A program made the position numbers and the translations under genes. 64,000 bases of DNA from Endozoicomonas gorgoniicola (GTDB lineage Bacteria; Pseudomonadota; Gammaproteobacteria; Pseudomonadales; Endozoicomonadaceae), in NCBI RefSeq assembly GCF_025562715.2, contig NZ_JAPFCC010000001.1, forward strand, positions 2,374,501-2,438,500, given 5' to 3'. Below the pieces are notes generated by a model. It saw only the letters and a list, made by a program, of their open reading frames with translations, ran no database searches and was not told the origin of the DNA. Shown in pieces: positions 16,907 to 26,977 of the stretch; position 1 is the first letter of the stretch; each line of letters starts with the position of its first letter.

Positions 16907-18793
16907 TTAAGGCTTGGGAATAGGATTATAATTTTGAACAGACATGTCTTTAGCCAGAGGCATTTCAATGGCCTTGGTTTGCTCCTGTTTTTTCTCGAAG
17001 TAGTTAATCAGGGAGGCGGTATAAAGCAGTCCGGTGTCTTCTACACGCTCCGGGTGGTTTTCAGTGATTTTACCCATGGTTGAATAACCGTCTTTACCGG
17101 AAGCGATGTAGTCATTGGTGACAACCACATAAGTCCTGGCAACATCAATCGGTTTCCAGTCGTCTTCAGTCTTCACCTCCACTTCACTGACGCGTTTGCC
17201 TTTGTCAGCCCTCATGTCGACATCAAAACGCAGGTTGTAAGCAGAAGGGAATGCACCATCAGACTCATTAATGGAAAAATCAATAGAATCTTCCATGGTG
17301 TTAATGATTTCTTCACCGGTCATTGTGATATTCACCAGCTTGTTACCAAACGGCAGGACGTCGTAAGCATTGCCGACAGTAAAGTCGCCTTTGTCGATGG
17401 ATTTACGGACACCGCCAGTGTTCTGGATAGCGATCTCGGACCGTATTGATTGCTCATGAAACGCTTTGGACACAATGTGTGCCATGATGCTGCCATGCTG
17501 ATTCATAAACTGACGCTCCGGGTCATCCTTACCACAGACACTGGCGCCAGAACTATGATTAGAACCGGGAACGCGTTCGTTGCAGAGCTTGGCCGCAGCG
17601 GTTCCCAGTAGAGTGGTTTGCTTTTCAGTGAGTTTATCTTTGTATTCTTTCAGCTTTTCCACTGTCGGCTGGTGTTTAGCGACAACAGTAAGCTCCTGAT
17701 GTTGCTTGATAAAGTTCAGAATTTCCTGTCGCTCTGCTTCACTAACTGGCTCGTCGACCTCTTCTCCATCCTTTTCTACCCTGTGTGTAAAGTTATCGCC
17801 CAGCAACAGGTGTGGTACTCCGGAACAGCTGATGACATCGCCCTTCTGGTCAAATGAAACATCCAGTTCACCGAGAATGCGGGAGCTTTCCCAGGCTTGC
17901 ACGACGCAGGCCTTGTTATTGTCGGCATTGTTGACGATGGTTGGGTAATCCCCTTCAACCTCATAGCCAAATTTGCTGAAGTTGTCTTTGTTGCCCAACA
18001 GTGTGTGACTGTCGCCACCAACAATCACGTCAACCCCACGCAGCTTTTTAGCCATTTCCACTTCTGCGGCATAGCCGTAGTGGCTCAGGACAATAATCTT
18101 GTCAATACCTTCAGCCTGCAGCTGGTCAATGACTTTCTGGGTGGTTTTGATTTCGTCGTGAATAACAGTGCCTTCGTCCGGAGCGGAGGACTGCATGGTT
18201 TTTTTGGCAATAGTGTTACCGATGACGGCCACTTTTTTACCTTTAATATCAAAAAGCGTGTAAGGCTCGAACGTGTTTTCCAGAACGTCACCTGCCGGCA
18301 CTTCAACGTTTGCAGACAAAATGGCAGGATTCCATCCATGGGTGGTCAGATCGCGAAGGAACTTGCTCAGTTGTTGGTTGCCGCCATCAAACTCATGGTT
18401 GCCTAGCACAAAAGCGTCATAGCCTACCTGGTTCATCATCACCGCATCCGGCAGTGGCTCTTCATCTTTGAACAGGGTGTAGTACATGGTGCCGGTTATT
18501 GCGTCACCAGCATGCAGTTTCAGGACATTGTCCTTTTCTGCCTTAATCCTGTTAATCTCGGTGACTACGCGGGGGTAGCCACCAATGTCAACCTTGACAT
18601 CTTTGTCTGCCAGTTTAATCGGGCTGTTTTCGGCATCCAGCTTGGAGTGGTGGTCGTTAAGGTGAGCAATGGTCAATGTCAGGTCAGGAGTAACAGGAGT
18701 AACGACACTGGTATCGTTGTCATCATCATCGTTGTTGCATCCCGCCACCAGAGTCGAAATGGCGACAGCCAGAATAAGAGGTTTAAGCTTCAT
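16907..18793 (-). CDS. 5'-nucleotidase/metallophosphatase lipoprotein (UshA family)
   Basis: A 628-residue lipoprotein: signal peptide with lipobox LVAGC (Cys19), then an Asp-rich linker. The N-terminal calcineurin-like metallophosphatase domain has HLNDHHSKLD (about 44), LHAGDAITGTMYY (about 93), LGNHEFDGG (about 130), LSHYGYA and the GGDSHT loop (about 260). The C-terminal nucleotidase domain has AIQNTGGVRKSI, NAYDVLPFGNKLVNITMTG and VVTNDYIASGKDGY. It should dephosphorylate nucleotides in the periplasm or at the cell surface to nucleosides. It lies 115 bases downstream of nupC on the same strand and upstream of the exported nuclease, matching a nucleotide scavenging role. Confidence 0.9.
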   Translation of the reverse strand: MKLKPLILAVAISTLVAGCNNDDDDNDTSVVTPVTPDLTLTIAHLNDHHSKLDAENSPIKLADKDVKVDIGGYPRVVTEINRIKAEKDNVLKLHAGDAITGTMYYTLFKDEEPLPDAVMMNQVGYDAFVLGNHEFDGGNQQLSKFLRDLTTHGWNPAILSANVEVPAGDVLENTFEPYTLFDIKGKKVAVIGNTIAKKTMQSSAPDEGTVIHDEIKTTQKVIDQLQAEGIDKIIVLSHYGYAAEVEMAKKLRGVDVIVGGDSHTLLGNKDNFSKFGYEVEGDYPTIVNNADNNKACVVQAWESSRILGELDVSFDQKGDVISCSGVPHLLLGDNFTHRVEKDGEEVDEPVSEAERQEILNFIKQHQELTVVAKHQPTVEKLKEYKDKLTEKQTTLLGTAAAKLCNERVPGSNHSSGASVCGKDDPERQFMNQHGSIMAHIVSKAFHEQSIRSEIAIQNTGGVRKSIDKGDFTVGNAYDVLPFGNKLVNITMTGEEIINTMEDSIDFSINESDGAFPSAYNLRFDVDMRADKGKRVSEVEVKTEDDWKPIDVARTYVVVTNDYIASGKDGYSTMGKITENHPERVEDTGLLYTASLINYFEKKQEQTKAIEMPLAKDMSVQNYNPIPKP

Positions 18794-18866
18794 AAAGCAT
18801 TCCTGTGCAGTCTATCTATTTATTTATTTCTGGAAAAAGAGACCAGGTACTGAGTCACTGGAGGAG

Positions 18867-18895
18867 GCGGCTGCAAAAGTGTGCAGCCGCTTTTT
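18867..18895. terminator. Strong hairpin between nupC and the 5'-nucleotidase gene
   Basis: GCGGCTGC (18867-18874) and GCAGCCGC (18883-18890) pair perfectly. A five-T run follows on the plus strand only, while on the minus strand (the coding direction) it is preceded by five A. It may weaken or modulate transcription from nupC onward. Confidence 0.5.
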
Positions 18896-18908
18896 AAACA
18901 TCTGAAAA

Positions 18909-20237
18909 TCAGGCAATAGCAATGAAAATGCCGGCGATACTGGCACTCATCAGGTTGGCAAAGGTACCGGCCAGAACGGCGCGCATACCCATTTGAGCAA
19001 TTTCCTTACGACGGTTCGGTGCCATACCACCAATACCACCGAGCAGAATCGCAATAGAACTCAGGTTGGCAAATCCGCACAGGGCAAAAGTAATAATTGC
19101 CTGACTGTGGGCTGACAGGGTTTCACGAACATTGGTGAAATCTACGTAAGCGACAAACTCATTCATAACCAGTTTCTGGCCCAGCAGAGAACCAAAGGTG
19201 GTCGCTTCTGACAGTGGCACACCCATTACCAGGGCAACCGGTGAAAACAGATAACCCAGAATGGTTTGCAGGGTCAGGCCATCGAAACCAACCAGACCAC
19301 CAAGGCCACCCAGAATACCGTTCAGCAAAGCAATCAGAGAGATGAAAGCAACCAGCATTGCACCAACATTGGCAGCCAGGCCGGCACCATTGGCAGCACC
19401 TTGCGCAGCTGCATCAAAAACGTTGGCCGGTTTGTCAGATTCATCAATGTCTGCATCCGCTTCCTCATTGCTGATTTTTTCCGGCTCGGTTTCAGGAACC
19501 AGCATTTTAGCCATCAGCAGACCACCCGGTGCCGCCATAAAGCTTGCAGTGATCAGGTATTCAACGGAAATACCCATACTGGCAAAACCCGCCAGTACAC
19601 CACCTGCGATAGTTGACAGGCCGCCTGCCATAATGGCAAACAGTTCGGAGCGAGTCATTTTGGCGATAAATGGACGCACTACCAGAGGTGCTTCCGTCTG
19701 ACCTACGAATATGTTGGCGGTTGCAGAGAATGATTCCGCACGACTGGTTCCCAGGAACTTCTGCAGACCACCGCCAATCACACGGATGATGAGTTGCATA
19801 ATACCCAGGTGATAAAGCACTGCGATCAGGGCAGAAAAGAAGACGATGACCATCAAAACGTGAATGGCAAAAATAAAGCCGAGCTTAAAGCCACCGAGGT
19901 CACCAAATAAAAAGTTGATACCGTCGTTGGCATAGCTCAGTACCTGCTGCACGCCTGCTGACATACCGGCCAGTACAGTCTGACCAATAGGCACATAGAG
20001 TGCGAAGGCACCAATAGAGACCTGAACCAGTAAAGCGGCACCAATGGTTTTCCACTTAACGGCCTGTTTAGCCTCAGAGAAGAAATAAGCCGTGCTCAGG
20101 ATAACGAGCATGGCACAGAGACCGCTAACTACCTTGTTGCCAATAAAAGAGGCAGCAACGGCCAGTGCAATGGCACCGGCCATAATTGCGGGTGCCGGGA
20201 TAGATTTTCTATCCATTTTCTGGGTTAGTGTTGTCAT
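18909..20237 (-). CDS. nupC: NupC-type concentrative nucleoside transporter
   Basis: A 442-residue CNT-family nucleoside:cation symporter in the inner membrane. Family signatures are visible: GQTEAPLVVRPFI (about 195-207), SMGISVEYLITASFMAAPGGLL, the C-terminal EFVAYVDF and the ITFALCGFANLSSIAILLGGIGGMAPNRR block. GGAG 7 bases before the ATG at 20237 favours this start over one 54 bases upstream. Transcription would run on to the 5'-nucleotidase and nuclease. The gene diverges from deoC across an 849-base gap, which fits joint control of import and breakdown. Confidence 0.93.
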   Translation of the reverse strand: MTTLTQKMDRKSIPAPAIMAGAIALAVAASFIGNKVVSGLCAMLVILSTAYFFSEAKQAVKWKTIGAALLVQVSIGAFALYVPIGQTVLAGMSAGVQQVLSYANDGINFLFGDLGGFKLGFIFAIHVLMVIVFFSALIAVLYHLGIMQLIIRVIGGGLQKFLGTSRAESFSATANIFVGQTEAPLVVRPFIAKMTRSELFAIMAGGLSTIAGGVLAGFASMGISVEYLITASFMAAPGGLLMAKMLVPETEPEKISNEEADADIDESDKPANVFDAAAQGAANGAGLAANVGAMLVAFISLIALLNGILGGLGGLVGFDGLTLQTILGYLFSPVALVMGVPLSEATTFGSLLGQKLVMNEFVAYVDFTNVRETLSAHSQAIITFALCGFANLSSIAILLGGIGGMAPNRRKEIAQMGMRAVLAGTFANLMSASIAGIFIAIA

Positions 20238-21086
20238 TAAAGCTCCGTGGTGACTTTTAGTTGTTATGAAAAATTTTGTTTTAAGGTGCATCGAAATAGA
20301 AAGCAGCTAAACAGCAGCCGGATTACGTTGTGGTGTATTTTGTTACAATAAAATCTCTAATGAATTGATTTGAGTCATTTTTATTCTTCCTGTGAAAAAC
20401 TTCATTACCATTTCAGGCATTCACATAGAGTGTTGAATTTTATTTGTATTTTTCATTCAAAAAAAATTTAGCTGGCAGCAAGTTATATTCACTGGTCATT
20501 ATTCAGAATGCCAAAGTAAAACACTGCTTTGGAGCGACATTTAAAAGTGGGTTTGTCCTGTCAGGATCTGGATTGAAGATGATTTTTTGGAAGAAAAGCC
20601 ATCAACATCTTAGGTGAATAGTTCTGGCTGATTATTAATCAGGCAATAGGCTGAAAATTTGTCGGAATTGATGTCGGTTGCATTAACTCTGAATATTCTT
20701 TTAATACACGACAGTTTTTTAATAAATAAGTAGCAGTGCCATTGCATTTAATAATTAAGTTCGTCCATGGCTAAAAAATCACTAACGGGGTGTAATTGAC
20801 ACATTCTTGTTCTTCTTGATATGGTCAAAAAGCTGTGTAGCCAGCGAACCTTCCTAATCATTCCATAACAAGCCGGGCTGTTATTCAGGCAGGCCACCAA
20901 ATTAAGAAGGGTTAATCCAGAAACCTGCATCAGACAAATTAACTCTATCTGGCCGCCATCATTGTTTAATGCGTTTGCCCTCTAAATCTGCAATGCCATG
21001 GTGCTATCTTTGATAGATCTGAATCAGCAATAATTTTTTCGTTCGCTACCAGTCTTTTTTCTCAAACGTATCAAAAGGAAACGTTC
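20238..21086. other. Intergenic region between divergent nupC and deoC
   Basis: An 849-base AT-rich gap that must hold both promoters. Short open frames such as the one on the minus strand at 20748-20930 have no ribosome site or recognisable family. I see no convincing DeoR, CytR or CRP palindrome and no RNA gene. Confidence 0.5.
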
Positions 21087-21863
21087 ATGACTGATCTCAA
21101 AGCCTCCAGCCTTCAAGCTCTGAAGCTGATCGACCTGACCTCCCTGAATGATAATGACACCCCTGAAGTCATTATCGATCTGTGTCACAAGGCGAAAACG
21201 CCTGCAGGACAACCGGCCGCCCTGTGTGTTTATCCGCGTTTTATTCCGATTGCGAAAAAGACCCTGAAAGAACTGGAAATCGAAGGTGTCACAATCGCTA
21301 CAGTGACTAACTTCCCCGCTGGCGGAGATGATGCAGAGATAGCTGTTGCAGAAACCCGCGCTGCCATCGCCTACGGTGCCGATGAGGTTGACGTGGTATT
21401 CCCTTACCGTGCATTTATGGCGGGCAATGAAGACATTGGCTACGAAATAGTTCGGCGTTGTAAAGAAGCCTGCGGTGACCAGGTTATGCTGAAAGTCATC
21501 ATTGAAACAGGCGAACTGAAAGATGCTAAACTGATTCGTCGTGCCAGTGAAATCTCCATCGAAGCGGGTGCCGACTTTATCAAGACCTCAACCGGCAAAG
21601 TGGCTGTTAACGCGACGCCTGAATCTGCCCGCATCATGTTACAGGTTATTAAAGACAGTGGTCGTAAAGATGTCGGATTCAAACCCGCTGGCGGCATTCG
21701 CACCGCTGAAGAAGCTGCTGAGCATCTGAACATTGCCGCTGATATTCTCGGTGCCGACTGGATTGACCGCAACCATTACCGGTTTGGTGCCAGCAGCCTG
21801 CTGGGTAGCCTGCTGACAGCTCTGGAGCTTCAGGAGGCCAGTGAAGACAAAGGAGGCTACTAA
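21087..21863 (+). CDS. deoC: Deoxyribose-phosphate aldolase
   Basis: A 258-residue class I aldolase splitting 2-deoxyribose 5-phosphate into glyceraldehyde 3-phosphate and acetaldehyde. The Schiff-base Lys is Lys166 in FIKTSTGK and the second active-site Lys is Lys199 in GFKPAGGIR. LCVYPRF and TNFPAGG near residues 47 and 75 are also family marks. Length equals E. coli DeoC. AAGGAAA sits 6-12 bases before the ATG. deoA begins one base after its stop, so both are translated from one mRNA. Confidence 0.97.
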   Translation: MTDLKASSLQALKLIDLTSLNDNDTPEVIIDLCHKAKTPAGQPAALCVYPRFIPIAKKTLKELEIEGVTIATVTNFPAGGDDAEIAVAETRAAIAYGADEVDVVFPYRAFMAGNEDIGYEIVRRCKEACGDQVMLKVIIETGELKDAKLIRRASEISIEAGADFIKTSTGKVAVNATPESARIMLQVIKDSGRKDVGFKPAGGIRTAEEAAEHLNIAADILGADWIDRNHYRFGASSLLGSLLTALELQEASEDKGGY

Positions 21864-21864
21864 A

Positions 21865-23184
21865 ATGTTTTTGCCACAAGAAGTTATCCGCCGCAGGCGT
21901 GAAGGTGAAATCCTGTCTCAGCAGGAGATTCGCGAGTTTATCCTGGGAGTGACCGACAACACCGTGTCAGAAGGACAGGTAGCCGCTTTTGCCATGGCCA
22001 CCTTCTTTCGGGAAATGAGTATCGAAGAGCGTGTAGCACTGACCTGCGCCATGCGTGATTCAGGCAAAGTACTGGACTGGAGTCACGACAACCTGGGCGG
22101 GCCGGTTCTTGATAAGCACTCTACCGGTGGTGTAGGCGACGTTGTCAGTTTGATGCTTGGCCCTATGATTGCCGCCTGCGGTGGTTATATCCCGATGATT
22201 TCAGGACGTGGGCTGGGCCATACCGGCGGTACACTGGATAAACTCGACAGTATTCCCGGCTACATGACTCAGATAACGGAAACTCAGTTTCGCCAGGTGG
22301 TCAAAGAGGCAGGCGTTGCCATTGCAGGCCAGACCGGTGAGCTGGCACCGGCTGATAAACGCATTTATGCTATCCGCGATGTGACTGCAACCGTTGACTC
22401 TATTGATCTGATCACCGCCTCCATTCTGGCCAAAAAACTGGCTGAAGGCCTGGATGCTCTTGTGATGGACGTTAAGGTGGGCAGTGGTGCTTTTATGCCA
22501 ACCTTTGAAAAGTCGGTTGAACTGGCTGAAAGTATTGTAAAAGTAGCTACCGGTGCCGGTGTGAAATGCACCGCACTGCTGACCGATATGAACCAGTGCC
22601 TTGCTTCCAGTGCGGGTAATGCCGTTGAAGTTCGTGAAGCCGTTCAGTACCTGACGGGGGACTACCGTAATCCCCGCCTGCACGAAATCACAATGGCGCA
22701 GTCGTCGGAGCTGCTGGTTCGTGGAGGTCTGGCCGACGATGACAACCAGGCTCGTGAAAAACTGATGCAGGTGCTTGATTCCGGTCAGGCGGCTGATGTC
22801 TTTGGCCGCATGGTGGCGGGACAGGGAGGCCCGGCTGATTTTGTTGAAAAATACGACGCCTACCTGCCAACAGCCCGTTTTATTAAGCCCTTGTATCCGG
22901 AGCGTGGAGGTTATGTTACGGCTATGGACACCCGTCAGGTAGGGTTGTCTGTGGTACAGATGGGAGGTGGCCGTAAGTTACCAACCGACCAGCTGGATTA
23001 CTCAGTCGGCATTACCGACATGTGTCGTCTGGGGGACCGGGCAGACATTGATAAGCCTATTGCTGTTATTAATGCCCGTGATGAAAATAGCTGGAATGAA
23101 GCGGCAGCCATGTTAAAGGATGCCATCAGACTGGATGACGCAAAACCTGCAGAAAACCCCACTGTCTACAAGCGTATAGCCTGA
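21865..23184 (+). CDS. deoA: Thymidine phosphorylase
   Basis: A 439-residue pyrimidine nucleoside phosphorylase (E. coli DeoA is 440) converting thymidine and phosphate to thymine and deoxyribose 1-phosphate. It has DKHSTGGVGDVVSLMLGPM (about 83-101, phosphate loop), ISGRGLGHTGGTLDKLDSIPG (about 112-132) and KVGSGAFMPT. An in-frame GTG 24 bases upstream exists, but AAAGGAGG lies 8 bases before the ATG at 21865 and inside the end of deoC, fixing this start. Confidence 0.97.
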   Translation: MFLPQEVIRRRREGEILSQQEIREFILGVTDNTVSEGQVAAFAMATFFREMSIEERVALTCAMRDSGKVLDWSHDNLGGPVLDKHSTGGVGDVVSLMLGPMIAACGGYIPMISGRGLGHTGGTLDKLDSIPGYMTQITETQFRQVVKEAGVAIAGQTGELAPADKRIYAIRDVTATVDSIDLITASILAKKLAEGLDALVMDVKVGSGAFMPTFEKSVELAESIVKVATGAGVKCTALLTDMNQCLASSAGNAVEVREAVQYLTGDYRNPRLHEITMAQSSELLVRGGLADDDNQAREKLMQVLDSGQAADVFGRMVAGQGGPADFVEKYDAYLPTARFIKPLYPERGGYVTAMDTRQVGLSVVQMGGGRKLPTDQLDYSVGITDMCRLGDRADIDKPIAVINARDENSWNEAAAMLKDAIRLDDAKPAENPTVYKRIA

Positions 23185-23229
23185 CCTGCCACCATCGCTG
23201 GCCTGAACATTAATTCGGGTCAGCCTTTT
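23181..23229 (+). terminator. Possible terminator after deoA
   Basis: CTGACC just beyond the stop codon can pair with GGTCAG, followed by CCTTTTT. The stem is only six base pairs with a large loop, so this is weak. Confidence 0.35.
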
Positions 23230-23307
23230 TGAATAACTTCCGACTAACCCGATAAGGCAACATAAGAAGCCAGCTTCTTCTGTTGCCTTGTGTTGCTTTA
23301 TGCGATC

Positions 23308-23601
23308 TCAACTCATGACATACGCAGAGGTTTTTCGCGCCATATACATTTTTGACAAATAGAATATGTTGATACAGGCAACAAAAGCATTCATGGTGGC
23401 GACAGGCATTGCACCAATAGCAAGGCCATAGGCAGCAAATAAAGAACAACCAATAAAATTCAACACCCGCAGCCAGACAATATTTTTCATCATCAGCGAT
23501 ATCGCCACCATGACAGAGGCCACATGCCCAAGAACTTCTACCTGGCTTAGCGACATTCCAAACAGCTCGATAGTTCCCATATTTATTTCACAACCAAACA
23601 T
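23308..23601 (-). CDS. YgjV-like small inner-membrane protein
   Basis: A 97-residue protein with about three membrane helices (VEVLGHVASVMVAISLMM, VLNFIGCSLFAAYGLAIGA, MPVATMNAFVACINIFYL). The order LGxxAS-x-ISLMM, LRxLNxxG, AYGxxIGAxPV-xxN matches the YgjV group, whose layout also recalls SemiSWEET half-transporters. A later in-frame ATG (23580) gives the more usual start for the family; neither has a clear ribosome site. It lies opposite in strand to the deo genes, so it is not part of that operon. Function is unknown; older databases mislabel relatives as uroporphyrinogen decarboxylase. Confidence 0.65.
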   Translation of the reverse strand: MFGCEINMGTIELFGMSLSQVEVLGHVASVMVAISLMMKNIVWLRVLNFIGCSLFAAYGLAIGAMPVATMNAFVACINIFYLSKMYMARKTSAYVMS

Positions 23602-23939
23602 TAAAGAACGCCGACTTTAATCAAGCGCAACAGGAATGGCTATGTTGTAAACAAGCTTTCAATGCTGCACAAAATATTCACTTAACGTATTGATTCACAA
23701 AAGGTATAGCCAGACTGATGGTTACAGAGCAGTTATTCTTTCATTTTCTGTTTTGGATCAATGTTCTTGCAGGAGGCCATAAAACCACCTCATCACCACA
23801 GAACACAGGGCCTTTATAAACCAGACTGCTGTTCGGTACAGAAGAATCTGACGTTAATTGTTAACTTTAAAATTCTTGATCAACACTCTAAGTAAACCCT
23901 TTTTAAAACCGGTTACCCAAGGCTTTTGCTGAAAAAAAA

Positions 23940-23953
23940 TTGATATAAGTCAA
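23940..23953. promoter_or_regulatory. FNR-like site upstream of deoD
   Basis: TTGATATAAGTCAA matches the FNR consensus TTGAT-N4-ATCAA at nine of ten positions. It is 82 bases before the deoD start. One such match in an AT-rich gap can arise by chance. Confidence 0.3.
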
Positions 23954-24034
23954 AATATTTCAGGAAATAAAAGCGACATAATGCTGTAACACTTTGTTCT
24001 TTTAGGTTGATTCCTTTTACTTGAGGTTCAGATA

Positions 24035-24742
24035 ATGACTCCACATATCAATGCTGCTGCGGATGCTTTTGCTGATACGGTTCTGATGCCGGGTGACCCG
24101 CTTCGTGCCAAATACATTGCTGAAAACTACCTGGAAGATTTTCAGGAAGTGACAAATGTTCGCAACATGCTGGGATTCACCGGTTTCTATAAAGGCCAGC
24201 GCGTCTCGGTTATGGGCAGCGGCATGGGCATTCCCTCCGCCAGCATTTACTACCACGAGCTGGCAACAAAATACGACGTTAAAAACCTTGTCCGGATTGG
24301 CAGCTGTGGCGCTATCAGCTCCGATGTTAAGTTAGGTGACGTGGTCATTGGTATGGGTGCCTGCACTGACTCTAAAGTCAACCGCACCCGTTTTAAAGAC
24401 CATGACTTTGCCGCTATTGCCGACTACCACCTGCTGGAACAATCGGTAGCAGCTGCCCGCGCGCACAACCTGCCTGTTAAAGTGGGCAATCTTTTTTCCG
24501 CCGACCTTTTCTACTCGCCTGAGTCTGACCTGTTCGATGTGATGGAAAAACACGGCATCCTTGGCGTTGAAATGGAAGCGGCAGGCCTGTACGGCGTGGC
24601 GGCTGAAAACGGTATTCGCTCCCTGGCCATCTGTACTGTCAGTGATCACATTCGAAGCGGTGAAAGCATGTCGCCTCAAGAACGTCAGGAAGGCTTTCAC
24701 GCCATGATGCGTATGTCCCTCGACGCCTGTCTGAAATTCTAA
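24035..24742 (+). CDS. deoD: Purine nucleoside phosphorylase, DeoD type
   Basis: A 235-residue hexameric purine nucleoside phosphorylase (the E. coli enzyme has 239). It shows VLMPGDPLRAKYIAE (about 16-30), GSGMGIPSASIY (about 61-72), RIGSCGAI (phosphate site, about 87-94), GVEMEAAGLY (nucleoside site, about 177-186) and TVSDH with the catalytic Asp near 204. It converts (deoxy)inosine, guanosine and adenosine to base and (deoxy)ribose 1-phosphate. deoB begins 58 bases downstream on the same strand. Confidence 0.97.
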   Translation: MTPHINAAADAFADTVLMPGDPLRAKYIAENYLEDFQEVTNVRNMLGFTGFYKGQRVSVMGSGMGIPSASIYYHELATKYDVKNLVRIGSCGAISSDVKLGDVVIGMGACTDSKVNRTRFKDHDFAAIADYHLLEQSVAAARAHNLPVKVGNLFSADLFYSPESDLFDVMEKHGILGVEMEAAGLYGVAAENGIRSLAICTVSDHIRSGESMSPQERQEGFHAMMRMSLDACLKF

Positions 24743-24800
24743 GTCTTGAATGTATTGCGTGGGTCAGTTCACGACTGACCCCTTCGGGAAACTGCTAACT

Positions 24801-26027
24801 ATGAAACGAGCCACGATACTGGTCATGGACTCATTCGGCATTGGTGCCAGCGCCGATGCTGAGAAATTTGGTGATGTCGGTTCCGACACCTTCGGACATA
24901 TCGCCAGTGCTTCTGTTAATAAAAGGATTGGTTCTGGCAGGCAGGGCGCCTTATATCTACCCAACCTGCTGTCCCTGGGCCTGGCGGAAGCCGCCCGTAT
25001 CAGCACTGGTAAATACCCGGCCGGGATGGGGCCTGTCCAAAACCCTAAAGGAGCCTGGGCCTGTGCTGCTGAACTGTCTAACGGTAAAGACACCCCCAGC
25101 GGGCACTGGGAAATGGCCGGTGTACCAGTGATGTTTGAATGGGGTTATTTTCGTGACAAAACGGAATCATTCCCTGAAGAGTTACTGGAGGCTTTTATTG
25201 ATAAAGCCGGGCTTCCCGGCCTGCTGGGCAACTGCCATTCGTCCGGAACCGTTATTCTGGATGAGCTGGGCGAAGAACATATGCGTACTGGCAAGCCTAT
25301 TGTCTATACATCGGCGGACAGTGTATTCCAGATTGCCTGTCACGAAGAAACCTTTGGTCTGGAGCGACTGTTAGAAATCTGCCAGATAGCCCGGGAGCTG
25401 CTCGACCCGTACAACATTGGTCGTGTTATTGCCCGCCCCTTTATTGGCGAAGGTTCCGGCGCATTCCAGCGTACAGGCAACCGCAGAGACTATTCGGTGG
25501 TTCCACCCGCCCCCACCTTGCTGGACCGACTGTCAGAAAGTGGTGGTGAAGTGATCAGTGTGGGCAAAATTGCTGACATCTTTGCGCACCAGGGGATTAC
25601 CCGTAAAGTCAAAGCGACGGGTATTGAAGCGCTTTTTGATGTCACTCTGAAAGAAATGAAACAGGCACCTGAACAAAGCCTGGTATTTACCAATTTTGTT
25701 GACTTCGATTCAGCCTATGGCCATCGCCGCGACATTAAAGGCTATGCGGAAGCGCTTGAGGACTTTGACCAGCGCCTGCCGGAACTGATGGACGCCATGG
25801 AGGATGACGACCTGTTGTTTATCACGGCTGATCATGGTTGTGACCCCAGCTGGGAAGGCAGTGACCATACTCGTGAACATGTGCCGGTTTTGGTGTACGG
25901 CAAACGCATCAAGCCAGGTTCATTAGGTCACCGAACCAGTTTTGCTGATATGGGGCAGACCATCGCCCAATACTTCGGGCTGTCTGAACTGGACAGCGGC
26001 GAATCCTTTCTGGAGCAAATAGTATGA
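24801..26027 (+). CDS. deoB: Phosphopentomutase
   Basis: A 408-residue alkaline-phosphatase-superfamily mutase that moves phosphate from C1 to C5 of (deoxy)ribose, linking DeoA/DeoD to DeoC and the pentose pathway. Metal and active-site parts are visible: MDSFGIGASADAEKFGDVGSDTFGH at about 8-32, DTPSGHWEMAG (about 98-108, with the phosphorylated Thr), and FITADHGCDPSWEGSDHTREHVPVLVYG (about 340-367). An in-frame upstream ATG (24750) would add 17 residues that the family lacks. The stop overlaps the transaldolase ATG. Confidence 0.96.
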   Translation: MKRATILVMDSFGIGASADAEKFGDVGSDTFGHIASASVNKRIGSGRQGALYLPNLLSLGLAEAARISTGKYPAGMGPVQNPKGAWACAAELSNGKDTPSGHWEMAGVPVMFEWGYFRDKTESFPEELLEAFIDKAGLPGLLGNCHSSGTVILDELGEEHMRTGKPIVYTSADSVFQIACHEETFGLERLLEICQIARELLDPYNIGRVIARPFIGEGSGAFQRTGNRRDYSVVPPAPTLLDRLSESGGEVISVGKIADIFAHQGITRKVKATGIEALFDVTLKEMKQAPEQSLVFTNFVDFDSAYGHRRDIKGYAEALEDFDQRLPELMDAMEDDDLLFITADHGCDPSWEGSDHTREHVPVLVYGKRIKPGSLGHRTSFADMGQTIAQYFGLSELDSGESFLEQIV

Positions 26028-26977
26028 ATCAGTTGGAACAACTGAAAGCCATGACCAAAGTGGTTGCGGATACCGGTGATATTGACGCCATCAAGCAGTA
26101 TCGTCCGGTTGATGCCACCACCAATCCGTCCCTGATTCTGAAAGCCGCGCAACTGCCCCAGTATGCCAGTCTGTTTGACAGATCACTGGACTATGGTCGT
26201 CAGCAGGCGGGAGATAAAACGCAACAAATTGCGTCTGCCTGTGATTATCTGACCGTCAGTATCGGCAAGGAAATCCAGAACGTCGTGCCAGGCTTTATCT
26301 CCACCGAAGTAGATGCCCGCCTCTCTTTTGATACGCTGGAGACCGTGGACAAGGCATTGGAAATGCTGAACCTCTATGAACAGATCGGTGCCGACACCAG
26401 CCGGGTACTGATCAAGATAGCCTCTACCTGGGAAGGGATAAAAGCTGCAGAAATTCTTGAACAGCAAGGTATTCGCTGCAACCTGACTCTGTTGTTTCAC
26501 TTTGCCCAGGCGGCCGCCTGTGCCGAGGCAGGTGTTTACCTGATTTCACCTTTTGTTGGCCGGATTCTGGACTGGTACAAAAAGCATGAAGGTGTTGAAC
26601 ACTATGCTCCGGAGAATGATCCGGGCGTGGTATCTGTCCACAATATCTTTAATTACTACAAGGCTCATGATTACAAAACCGTGGTCATGGGAGCGAGTTT
26701 CCGAAGTATTGATGAAATACGGCATTTGTCGGGTTGTGACTGCCTGACCATAAGCCCTGCACTTCTGAAAGAACTTGAACAGAGCGATGCACCTTTGCAA
26801 CAGGTTCTGAGTTCCAGCACCGCACAAACCGATATTCCAAAAACCAGAATATCTGAATCAGAGTTTCGCTGGGCAATGAATGAGAACCCTATGGCCACTG
26901 AAAAGCTGGCAGAAGGTATTCGGAATTTTGCAGCTGACCAGAAACGGCTTGAACAAATGGTTTCAATGCAGATTTAA
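26024..26977 (+). CDS. tal: Transaldolase
   Basis: A 317-residue class I transaldolase (TalB type) of the non-oxidative pentose phosphate pathway. The Schiff-base Lys131 lies in VLIKIASTWEG. DATTNPSLILKAAQ (about 30-43), STEVDARLSFD (about 93-103) and NLTLLFHFAQAAACAEAGVYLISPFVGRI are family marks. The start ATG overlaps the deoB stop (ATGA), so translation is coupled. Its place here suggests ribose 5-phosphate released from RNA nucleosides is passed to glycolysis. Confidence 0.96.
   Translation: MNQLEQLKAMTKVVADTGDIDAIKQYRPVDATTNPSLILKAAQLPQYASLFDRSLDYGRQQAGDKTQQIASACDYLTVSIGKEIQNVVPGFISTEVDARLSFDTLETVDKALEMLNLYEQIGADTSRVLIKIASTWEGIKAAEILEQQGIRCNLTLLFHFAQAAACAEAGVYLISPFVGRILDWYKKHEGVEHYAPENDPGVVSVHNIFNYYKAHDYKTVVMGASFRSIDEIRHLSGCDCLTISPALLKELEQSDAPLQQVLSSSTAQTDIPKTRISESEFRWAMNENPMATEKLAEGIRNFAADQKRLEQMVSMQI

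Noticed and set aside
20748..20930. A 60-codon frame in the nupC-deoC gap, possibly a transposase remnant
   Set aside because: There is no ribosome site, and I could not match it to any family with confidence.
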